DNA from: Ramicandelaber brevisporus
Taxonomy: Eukaryota; Kickxellomycota; Ramicandelaberales; Ramicandelaberaceae
Direction of reading: 5' to 3'
Length of the DNA stretch: 42,400 nucleotides
Assembly (NCBI GenBank): GCA_025201865.1
Contig: MU602843.1
Location: 1 to 42,400 of the forward strand
Made by a program: the position numbers and the translations under genes. Under the pieces are notes generated by a model. The model made no database searches. It had not been told where the DNA came from and was given only the letters and a program-made list of their open reading frames with translations. Positions 29,555-37,760 of this stretch are shown here, one piece after another. How positions within the stretch are numbered: position 1 is the first letter of the stretch; every line of letters begins with the position of its first letter.

Positions 29555-30032
29555 CTGGATTCATCATTTTGCGAGGTGTCTTATGCGTTGTTATGCATCG
29601 GTGTACTGAATGATCAACACACTAAGATACGCGATATCTTTTCATGACTTCTTGCAGCCTATGGCAACCTCCAGCCGCTTGGGACCGTGCCGGGATATCG
29701 GAGTGTTGCGTACGATGTTGCACCGCAGTCGCGGTTGTTCATTATTTTTTCATTGGACTGACGTATGTCAACCATCTTTCCTCTGTTTTTTTTTTTTGGT
29801 GGCACTGCGACGTATTCGTTCACTCAGCCTGGTCTGTGTTATGCCGATGGTTCAGTCATTCTTTTTTTCGAGACAAGTGCTTGCCACATTTCCTTCTCCC
29901 TTCTTTCCTTTCCTTCCATCACAAACCTATTGTTTCTCCCATTTTCTTCTTTTCTTTCAAGCTGTCCTCGTCTTCTGGTTACACCGCATCCTACTGCTCC
30001 TGCCGTTGTCTAGAGGTTTCCGTTCGGTGTCT

Positions 30033-30055
30033 CTGTCTGTCTGTCTGTCTGTCTG
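30033..30055. repeat. (CTGT)n microsatellite
   Basis: Five or more tandem CTGT units in a pyrimidine-rich stretch. Confidence 0.9.
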
Positions 30056-30341
30056 GATACTCTTTCGACTCGTTCGGTCGGTCGTTTCGTACACACCTAC
30101 TTGGTTTCAAGCCGGCTGACCAAGATGCAAGTTGCTCGCTGTTGGCGTATTGTCCCCATTACCTGACGGGTAGGTTTCCTGCCTTGTCTACCGGCCAGCC
30201 CTTGCCCCAAATCTCCGAATATAGCGAAGCTGTATTCGGCCAAGGTGGCAATACCTTTATTGGTGGCTGTTGCTCTAACAAGCATGGGGTCAATATGCTC
30301 TTTATGCGAGCCGATTCGCCCTAAACAGACGGATTTGCATC

Positions 30342-30399
30342 GGGGAGGGGTTATTGCACCTCGGGTGGGGTGCATTTCGGGGTGCAATAACCCCTTCCC
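30342..30399. repeat. Strong 19-bp inverted repeat (hairpin)
   Basis: The left arm AGGGGTTATTGCACC (30346-30360) is perfectly complementary to the right arm (30381-30395). The stem extends to GGGG/TCCC with a single G-T position, and the loop is 20 nt. It lies between a gene-poor segment and A-rich sequence about 220 bp beyond the 3' end of the Kelch gene. It may be a MITE or transposon end, or an RNA hairpin. Confidence 0.75.
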
Positions 30400-30621
30400 T
30401 AAAAGTATATAATGATTAACCTTAACTTAAACTTAAAATGAAAATGAAAGTAATTAGCAAAAATTGAAATGGTGAAATGATGAAAATTATGGAAAAAGAA
30501 GATGAAAAAGGATGGTGAAGATGAGAGTAAAAAAAAAAAAGAGGGGAAAGTAAAATGAAGAAAAGAGTAACTAACTTATTTCGCAGAGTTGTTGTTGTTG
30601 TTGTTGTTATTATTGGTATTA

Positions 30622-33600
30622 TTATTCTTGTTGCTTGGAAGAAGAAGTTGTAGAATGTTGAGTGTGAGTATCAAATCTTGACAAGTGAGGAAGAATAGAT
30701 TCATCTGCATCAGCATTGTTATCAGCAGCTGTAGTAATAGTATCTGGAATTACGCTGTTCTCATCCATATGCAATTCATTTCTGACAACAACCACAGCCT
30801 TTGCAGATTTATTACGCTGCAGCTGATCACCTTGAACTGACTTACGGATACGAGCAGAGGGATCAGCGGCCTTGAGCACATTGAGGAGACGGGTTGTGGT
30901 CAATGGTTGCGATGTGACACCGGTGAATGGCTCAGAGTTGCTATCGTCTTCGTTGATGGTAGTAAGTGTTTGGTCTTCAGATGTTGAGCTACGAGGCTGC
31001 GGCTGATGCTGAGGGGATACTAGGCTGGGTGGGAGGATGTTGGATGGCAGCGATGAAGAGACACTGCCTGTGCTATTGATGGACGATATACCGGCCAACA
31101 ACGACGATGCATCGCCTGCCTGCTGCTGTTGATGAGAAGGCTGCTGCTCATTCAAGTGCTGGACTGGCGTGTTTCTGCCGGAGAGCTGCTGTGGAGCTGT
31201 GGCTGCAAGCGGAGAGCGCAAGGAGGAGTGAGATTGTGAACCAACTGGACTGCGAGTTAATGATCTCAGCTCACGTGGAGTGGATGCCTGAATGTGGATG
31301 TCAGGATCTGTAACAGCCGAAGCTGGATCAGTCAATACACGAGGAGGTGCCAAATCAGTGTACTCAGCAACATCGCGATTCTGAGTGAATGATGTGCGCA
31401 GCGCGGTGTTTGATACCCTTCTGTCAGAGTTAGAGCCGGAACCAGAGCCAGAGCCAGAGCCAATCTGTGGCGCAGTCAGTGGAGACGAGGTCATTGGGCC
31501 AACTCGAGGAGAGCTTGATGAGATTGAAACCGGTTCAGAGTCGAGAAGATAGCTGTCATCCTCGCCATCGATGGTAGACGGAACGGTTACAGCATCATTT
31601 CGGCCAGGCCAGCGCATACGAGACAGTCGATCCAAAGGACTCAGCGCAGCATTCCCAGAGGCAGAGCGGGAATGGTCATCGGCAGAAGCTCGGCCACCTG
31701 TGGCATCCGCTGATGGCGAGGCAGCATTGGGGGAGAAGATGGATTGCAACTGAGTAGTGTGAACGGGAGGAGTGACAGGTCTAGCCAACGGAATGAATTG
31801 AGCCGATGCACCACCAAAACTACTCGTACTGACGGCGGAAGATGACACTAGTGAACCGTGGTGGTGAGCACCGCTATGGCGAGGCTGACTTGAACCACCT
31901 GTGACGTTGTGGGGAATAGTAGTTGGCTGATAGGGACTGTTACTTCCACTGCGGCGTGCCAAAGTAGATGAGTGCTGGATGTGATCGCGTGATGTGCGAG
32001 TTACAGGCTGTGTGTCGTAGTCAAGACTTCCTTCGCGAGAGCTTGTGCGGCGCTGTTGTTGCTGCTGCTGCTGGTGTTGCTGTTGCTGTTGCTGCTGGAG
32101 CTGCTGCTGGTGTTGCATGTATTTTACGGCAGCAATTGAACCAGGCATTGTGCTGAGTGAGCCGGTGTTTCTCAGTGATACATTGCTGAAAGCCCATTCT
32201 GAACTATCATCCAGATTGAATTCGGTGCTTGCACTTCTACCACCGCCACTTTCTCTTTGATTACTGCTACTGCCAACATTATTGTCAATTCCACTGCTTT
32301 CATGTATTGAGATATTCAAATTGTCGTTATCCCAGCGAGAACCTTCAAATGGATCATAGCCAGCTTCTCTTTCCAACAGTTGCAATTTGTTGAATCTTTC
32401 TCTACGAGCCGAGTCGGTCTCGTTAGCCATATCCACTTCGTCTCTTGCAAACGATGTTCTTGATTCAGGAATTGAGCCCTGTGAGCGGCGTGATCCAAAT
32501 GGCGAGACCGATCTATTGTTGCCGGTCAAAAGAGGCGGCGGACTAGCTGATTCTCCTCGATTAAGTCCGCCGATAGATGGTCTATTGCCACTATGACGAC
32601 GCTGTCCATATTCCATGGACTCTCTCTGAAGTGGTGGATATTGTGAACTGGCGAGAGGACTGTTGCCACTGTTTGACTGTTGAGAGTACAATCTGTAATG
32701 ATGCAAATCATCGATGACAATTGGTGAGCCGCCTGCAGAAGCAGCAGAAGTGGTTGTTAACGGGTTTAGAGGATGGGCAGAGGACGGAGTAGTTTGATGC
32801 GAAGAGTCTAAATCAGAGTTGGTATTGTTACTATCGTAGTGGTTTCTGAAATGTCTGCCTTGTTGACGTAATGCATCTCTAACTCTCTGATTCAATGGAT
32901 TTTCATAGTATGACGATTCACGTGATGTTTTGTCTGTGAAATTATCTTGCAAGAACAATGCATCTCTACGTAATGATTCGTCTGTTCTATAGTATCTACC
33001 ATCTTCTCCAATAAACCCTTCACTGTCCACGTCCTCTCCATCATGTCTATTGCCAGCACTGTACATGTATGCTCTCTCCTTATTGTTATTATTAATATTA
33101 TTACCAATGTCCATTGTAGAGTCTCTCATTCCATTGTACTCTCCTTCACTGGTATTATTGTTACCATTATAATTATTGTCATCCTCAACTGTATATTTAG
33201 TGGTGGGTCTCTTGGCAACCAACTTGTCAAATCCAATGGCAATATTCTCACGTGTTTTTGCAGCCTTTTCGTTATCCTTTCTGCGTCTATACCTCTTCCA
33301 TAATATCATTCCCAATACACCAATGGCAATCAATCCAAACACTGTTCCACACAGGGCTGCAATCAACACTGTTGTGCTATTGGCTCCGCTGCTTGAACTG
33401 GATCCATCTCCTCCACCAACTTTACTCCAGCTCCAATTGTCTTGGTTGCTGATGTCCAATATATATAGATCTCCATTCTTCTTTGGTCCAAATCCGCCAT
33501 ATATATACACTTTGTTCTCATCCAGCACAGCGGTGTGGCCCATGCGTGCAGATGGCCCATTGTTTACTTCACTACTTGAAATTGGAGCCGGTTCCCATTT

Positions 33601-34545
33601 AAACGCAGTTGGACTCGATGCACGTAGTCTATACACTGTACTGTCACCAGGCCCGTCATTAGGACCAGATGCACCTCCAAACAATATCATTGAATCTTTT
33701 GTGCAGACTGCTGTGGCATACGAACGTGCACTTGGAGTGTTTCCAGTGGCAACAACATTATTTTGCCAGGATCGACTTGTAACTGAATATACTGACAAAT
33801 CGTTAAGAGGTATACCAGCAGTCGCACGTCCACCAAACGATACTACAATACCGAAATCACTTATATAGCATGCCGAATGAAATGCACGGTCAAGTCCATT
33901 GGCTGAGTAGCTCCATGTCATTTGTGATTTATCTAATGTAAATACATTATTGTCAATTTGAGACGATGCAGTAACTAGTCCGTTATTATCCACAGTTTGT
34001 CCTCCATACAATACCAAGATATTGTCGGTAGCTGTGAATGATGAGCCTAATTTTCCAATTGGAGGTGCTCCTGACTTTGGAGATGGAACTGACCATGTCC
34101 AATAATTTGTGTCCAACCATTGTAGGTTAGCTGTTGCTGTCCCATTCGCATTGGGCACATACGCAACAACCCGGGATCCTCCATCACCAGTTACACACGA
34201 ATGATGCACCTGAGGATAAGGAGGCAGCTGGTCCATTTTGGGCTCGTACCATTGCTGCCCCTTAATATCATACACATGAACCTTGTTACTGATTTTACTT
34301 TTATCCACGTCTTCCTTGTTGATATCCTCTGTGCCAACCACTCCTCCGTACACAATCATATACTTTGACGATCCAGAGCTTGCAATTGCTGCACAATGGA
34401 ATCCATGCCATGGTGGGTTAAGCGACGAGCCAAAGTTACTCGGTACAGCCGCAAACGCTGTGGAAGAAGCTATTGTAAACAATGCATACAGCGAGATCAT
34501 CGATGCGGACCGCCGCTTTGGTCGCTGACGACTCTTCTGTGCCAT
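30622..34545 (-). CDS. Kelch-repeat single-pass membrane protein with long cytoplasmic tail
   Basis: A 1,307-residue protein. A signal/anchor segment at 14-33 (SASMISLYALFTIASSTAFA) leads into a Kelch ectodomain at about 45-380. Its glycine doublets are at YGG 66-68, YGG 180-182, FGG 237-239, FGG 289-291 and YGG 349-351, with R-x-x-H/Y and W positions between. A Ser/Asn linker, a transmembrane helix at about 391-416 (VLIAALCGTVFGLIAIGVLG) and a stop-transfer KRYRRRK follow. The ~884-residue tail is Ser/Gln/Asn-rich with many SP and RS sites, so it is probably phosphorylated. Kelch membrane proteins of this kind are widespread in early-diverging fungi without assigned function; wall sensing or polarity is speculation. 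ATG 34545 is the first in frame. Confidence 0.82.
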   Translation of the reverse strand: MAQKSRQRPKRRSASMISLYALFTIASSTAFAAVPSNFGSSLNPPWHGFHCAAIASSGSSKYMIVYGGVVGTEDINKEDVDKSKISNKVHVYDIKGQQWYEPKMDQLPPYPQVHHSCVTGDGGSRVVAYVPNANGTATANLQWLDTNYWTWSVPSPKSGAPPIGKLGSSFTATDNILVLYGGQTVDNNGLVTASSQIDNNVFTLDKSQMTWSYSANGLDRAFHSACYISDFGIVVSFGGRATAGIPLNDLSVYSVTSRSWQNNVVATGNTPSARSYATAVCTKDSMILFGGASGPNDGPGDSTVYRLRASSPTAFKWEPAPISSSEVNNGPSARMGHTAVLDENKVYIYGGFGPKKNGDLYILDISNQDNWSWSKVGGGDGSSSSSGANSTTVLIAALCGTVFGLIAIGVLGMILWKRYRRRKDNEKAAKTRENIAIGFDKLVAKRPTTKYTVEDDNNYNGNNNTSEGEYNGMRDSTMDIGNNINNNNKERAYMYSAGNRHDGEDVDSEGFIGEDGRYYRTDESLRRDALFLQDNFTDKTSRESSYYENPLNQRVRDALRQQGRHFRNHYDSNNTNSDLDSSHQTTPSSAHPLNPLTTTSAASAGGSPIVIDDLHHYRLYSQQSNSGNSPLASSQYPPLQRESMEYGQRRHSGNRPSIGGLNRGESASPPPLLTGNNRSVSPFGSRRSQGSIPESRTSFARDEVDMANETDSARRERFNKLQLLEREAGYDPFEGSRWDNDNLNISIHESSGIDNNVGSSSNQRESGGGRSASTEFNLDDSSEWAFSNVSLRNTGSLSTMPGSIAAVKYMQHQQQLQQQQQQQHQQQQQQQRRTSSREGSLDYDTQPVTRTSRDHIQHSSTLARRSGSNSPYQPTTIPHNVTGGSSQPRHSGAHHHGSLVSSSAVSTSSFGGASAQFIPLARPVTPPVHTTQLQSIFSPNAASPSADATGGRASADDHSRSASGNAALSPLDRLSRMRWPGRNDAVTVPSTIDGEDDSYLLDSEPVSISSSSPRVGPMTSSPLTAPQIGSGSGSGSGSNSDRRVSNTALRTSFTQNRDVAEYTDLAPPRVLTDPASAVTDPDIHIQASTPRELRSLTRSPVGSQSHSSLRSPLAATAPQQLSGRNTPVQHLNEQQPSHQQQQAGDASSLLAGISSINSTGSVSSSLPSNILPPSLVSPQHQPQPRSSTSEDQTLTTINEDDSNSEPFTGVTSQPLTTTRLLNVLKAADPSARIRKSVQGDQLQRNKSAKAVVVVRNELHMDENSVIPDTITTAADNNADADESILPHLSRFDTHTQHSTTSSSKQQE

Positions 34546-36271
34546 ACTGCTGATGCTGACGCTGATGTTGATGAAGATGAAGATGAAGATGACGAATACT
34601 GACCGATATCGCAACGTATGTAATCGAGAATAGAAGATGAAAAGGGCACACAAAGACAGCACTGATGGTAGATAAATGCCAGTATTGAAGAATAGCTGAA
34701 GATAGAGACACAAGAACGTAACCAAACAAAAAGAATGACAAACAAAATGAACGGCCAGCCGTGCAGTACACACTTAACGACAATCACAACCACAAACAGA
34801 TACAGACGCGCACAACGACAGGGGAGAGTGATTCAGTGAGCGAGTGAGTGAGAGAGAGAGCGTTCGATAATGCTGCTGTTGATGATAGACCAAAAGAGTG
34901 CTGTAGCCAGAGATAGGACCTACAATACAGCACACACGCACAAACACACACCTTCGCCAACACGCGCAGCTAAGGCAAAAGACTGGCTGACTGGCTGGCT
35001 GACTGGCTGGCTGACTGACGGGAGCTTTCTATGATACGGCTGACGTTTATGAGTGTCGCTGTGTGTGGAGAGTGACAAGGGTAGTACCAAAATATGAGAT
35101 AGCAGAGGCTCCGATTGAAGTCAAACGGCGCACGCAGGTCTCTTCGTAAACACAGCGCAAACAGAGTACCGGACACAAGCTTCCTCTCCGCGGGTGCTCA
35201 CTGACTCACTGGCGATCTGAGCAAGCGGAGCGAAAGATGAAGACGCTGGGAGAGAGCGAGAAGCAGAGAGATGGAAACACACAATCACTGCAGGTTGACC
35301 AGGTCGATCCTGTGTATCGAGTGTCTCGAGTGTATGCTGTGGCAGCTCCTCGCTTCGAACCGAGCCTTGCGTGATTTGTTTACTGGCTTTGAAGGAAACA
35401 AAAGAAAAGAAAAGAAAATAAAGACTGTGGACGAAGAACAAGAGGAAGAGCAGGAAGGAGGAAGCCGAAAAGCCAAGGAGGCCAAAGTGACATCAGAAGC
35501 AAACAACAGGGACAGACACGAGGTCTTCGTCGCGACTTCGTGTTCCCCAGCCAAAACTGCCGCAGCCCCAATTTTGAGCTTCTATTACATTTTTCGTCCT
35601 GTAAAAATAGAACAGGCTGGCCAAAGTTAGAACGATGCATGGCAAACCACCTTTTGGTGACGATGTTGCTAGGATAGATCATTGGCAGTGGATGGATCAT
35701 GCCTGTACAACATAGTTTTGGCGGAAAAATAAATGCACATGGTCAAGGTTACAATTGAACTTGATCTAAGCACGAGCTGCGCGGCCGAGTGAGTCGATGA
35801 TGATGGTGATGATAGCGACAATCTGAGAAACTCGTGACAGATCGACTGGTTTTGAATGGACCAAGTCTTTCCCTGCTGGTCAATCCATGAGGATCAACAT
35901 TTACTCCAATGCTCAGTGTTCAGTATACTATGTGTATCGTAAAGTGTCATGGTGATTTTCGTTTATTAATGGCAGTATTCTCATTAATAATTCCGTTTCT
36001 TTCATTGTCATTAAGATCACTGATATCATCATCGTTGTCATCGCCTTCCCAATGACATCTGGCAGGACCAGTTCCATGTTTGTTCGTTGACATCCAGCTT
36101 ACGTAATTTTTACAAACACCTTCAAACACCTTCAAACAGTGTTTTTGCTGTGTGAGTATTATTAAAACAGATCTGTTTCAAAAGTTGATCTACACAGCGA
36201 AAACGCACATACACATACACACATACACATACACAAAAAAGAAAGAAAGAAAGAAACAGCAACAAAAAATA
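34546..36271. other. Divergent intergenic region, Kelch / RPC40
   Basis: 1.7 kb shared by two divergent genes. It includes GA tracts at 34840-34862, a GGCTGACT-type repeat at 34982-35018, GATGAT words at 35798-35815, TTCAAACACC in three near copies at 36111-36139 and ACACAT/GAAA repeats at 36205-36255 directly upstream of the RPC40 start. No gene was supported. Confidence 0.5.
34982..35018. repeat. Imperfect GGCTGACT tandem repeat
   Basis: Several tandem GACTGGCTG/GGCTGACT words in a row upstream of the Kelch gene. Confidence 0.85.
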
Positions 36272-37300
36272 ATGTCAACTGCAGCTGCGAATCGCGATCG
36301 AGTTCTCATTGAGCGGGACCGCGTCGTTAACGGCGTGACCCAGAACGTTCCAGGCTTGTGGACGGACGATGAAGAAATCCCGTTTGATCTTGCTCGCTTC
36401 AAATCCCAAGAGTTTGAGCTGCAGGTCATCAAGCTCTCGGAGACCACCATTGAGTTTGACGTCAAGGGCGTCGACGCTTCATTTGCCAATGCTCTCCGGC
36501 GCATTATGATTGCCGAGGTGCCATCAATGGCAGCAGAGCGTGTTTACATGATGAACAACACATCTGTCATTTACGATGAAGTGCTGGCATCGCGCCTTGG
36601 CCTGATTCCTATTCGTGTTGATCATGCCGAGTTTGACTGGGCTCACGATGATGCACCCACTACGGACATGAACACGATCGTGTTCAAGCTGAATGTGAAG
36701 TGCGAGCCGCGCAAAGATGTGCCAAAGGGTGAGATTGATCCGGAGAAAAAGTACATCAACGCCAACGTGTACTCGAGACAATTGGAGTGGATTCCAAAGG
36801 GCACTCAGGGCGAACGGTTTGTAGGTCCCAATGTGATCCGTCCAGTCCACGGCAACATTTTGATTGCAAAGCTGCGTCCGGGTCAAGAGATTGACTGCGA
36901 GATTCACTGCGTTAAAGGCATTGGCCAAGACCATGCCAAGTTCTCGCCGGTGGCTACTGCAACCTATCGCTTGATGCCCGAAATCGTCATCAAGAAGACA
37001 ATTCCACCACACTTGGTTGACAAGTTTGCCGGATGCTTCCCAAAGGGCGTCATTGAGGTGTACACAGAGAACGGTGTCAAGAAGTGCCGTGTTGCCAATC
37101 CTCGCCTTGATACGATCAGCCGTGAAGTGCTGCGGCACGAGGAGTTTGAGGACATGGTTGAGCTGAAGCGGATTCGGGACCATTACATTTTCAAGGTGCA
37201 GTCGACTGGATGTGTCCCACCCGAGCGGATTGTGTACGAGGCACTGAGCACGCTCTCTGATAAATGCGACAGCATCTACAACGGTCTTGCCTTCTGCTAA
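36272..37300 (+). CDS. RPC40: RNA polymerase I and III subunit AC40 (RPAC1)
   Basis: The 342-residue protein matches human POLR1C (about 346) and yeast Rpc40 in length. The RpoA/Rpb3-like dimerisation domain has IEFDVKGVDASFANALRRIM, then AEVPSMAAERVYM and ASRLGLIPI. The insertion region carries LEWIPKGTQGERF, and the distinctive GNILIAKLRPGQEI and HCVKGIGQDHAKFSPVATAT blocks follow. AC40 pairs with AC19 to nucleate assembly of nuclear RNA polymerases I and III. ATG 36272 is preceded by an A-rich leader and gives the family's usual N-terminus; the frame extends upstream only without another ATG. Single exon, no anomalies seen. Confidence 0.96.
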   Translation: MSTAAANRDRVLIERDRVVNGVTQNVPGLWTDDEEIPFDLARFKSQEFELQVIKLSETTIEFDVKGVDASFANALRRIMIAEVPSMAAERVYMMNNTSVIYDEVLASRLGLIPIRVDHAEFDWAHDDAPTTDMNTIVFKLNVKCEPRKDVPKGEIDPEKKYINANVYSRQLEWIPKGTQGERFVGPNVIRPVHGNILIAKLRPGQEIDCEIHCVKGIGQDHAKFSPVATATYRLMPEIVIKKTIPPHLVDKFAGCFPKGVIEVYTENGVKKCRVANPRLDTISREVLRHEEFEDMVELKRIRDHYIFKVQSTGCVPPERIVYEALSTLSDKCDSIYNGLAFC

Positions 37301-37760
37301 GTAAATGATTTAAAGTAAAGAAAATGAAACGAAACAAAGCTGCGATTGGATCATTGCAGCGTCAACCAGGAACTGGCATGAAAACAGCTAGGCTGTAGTT
37401 CTCCGGGTTACTGCGAACGGCGACGAATGAGATTGGGGAGAGGTCTACAAACGAGAGCGAGGCTTCTACTGAGAGGATAAAAAAGGTCTGGGTTCGTTCC
37501 GTTTGACGCGGGTGTGTGGCTTGCGCGCTTGCTCTGTGTGTGTGTATGCGGGTGGACATGCCCCTTGGTCTTTCTTCCTATTCCCGCACCGTTGCACCTT
37601 CCCCCTTGTACGCCTGCACGCTTTCTAGCAAACTTCCTTTCAGCATAACACTCGCACACACTTGCACACATCGCATACGCATACGCATACTCATTTCCTC
37701 GCATTTCCACTACCCTTGCATTATTAGCAACCCTGCATCTAGAGCATAAGAGACGCTGTT
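37301..37760. other. Promoter region of the Lys-rich gene
   Basis: 460 bp between two same-strand genes. It includes a pyrimidine-rich stretch (37565-37640), CACACT/GCACAC words and a GCATAC triple repeat at 37672-37690. No gene was seen. Confidence 0.5.

Larger units (their letters stand above)
29045..30621. other. Gap-containing, repeat-rich intergenic region
   Basis: This interval contains a 50-N gap, a (CTGT)n microsatellite, a strong hairpin at 30342-30399 and an A-rich tail. T/C-rich plus-strand frames at 29610-30324 look like random open frames. A short Myb-like peptide next to the gap is listed separately. Confidence 0.45.

Noticed and set aside
29610-30324. Plus-strand frames of 169-226 residues
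   Set aside because: They are pyrimidine-rich sequence with a CTGT microsatellite, Phe/Ser/Leu-dominated, with no recognisable motif.
32040-32120. Cys-rich plus-strand frame opposite the Kelch protein tail
   Set aside because: It is a shadow of CAG/CAA glutamine codons read on the opposite strand.
34546-34773. Extension of the Kelch protein upstream with a hydrophobic N-terminus
   Set aside because: The frame there begins with GTG and lacks any ATG, and the ATG at 34545 is followed by a plausible signal segment.
35335-35375. tRNA-like TTCGAA loop (CTCGGTTCGAAGCGAG on the minus strand)
   Set aside because: The T-stem does not pair properly, and no acceptor or anticodon arms are found; no tRNA was supported anywhere in the window.
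35790-35900. Possible C/D-box snoRNA (TGATGAT followed by CTGAG)
   Set aside because: GATGAT words are common in this simple-repeat stretch, and I could not find a closing stem or a guide match.
36152-36271. 40-residue N-terminal extension of RPC40
   Set aside because: It would start at GTG, is ACACAT/GAAA repeat sequence, and is absent from the family; ATG 36272 gives the normal length.
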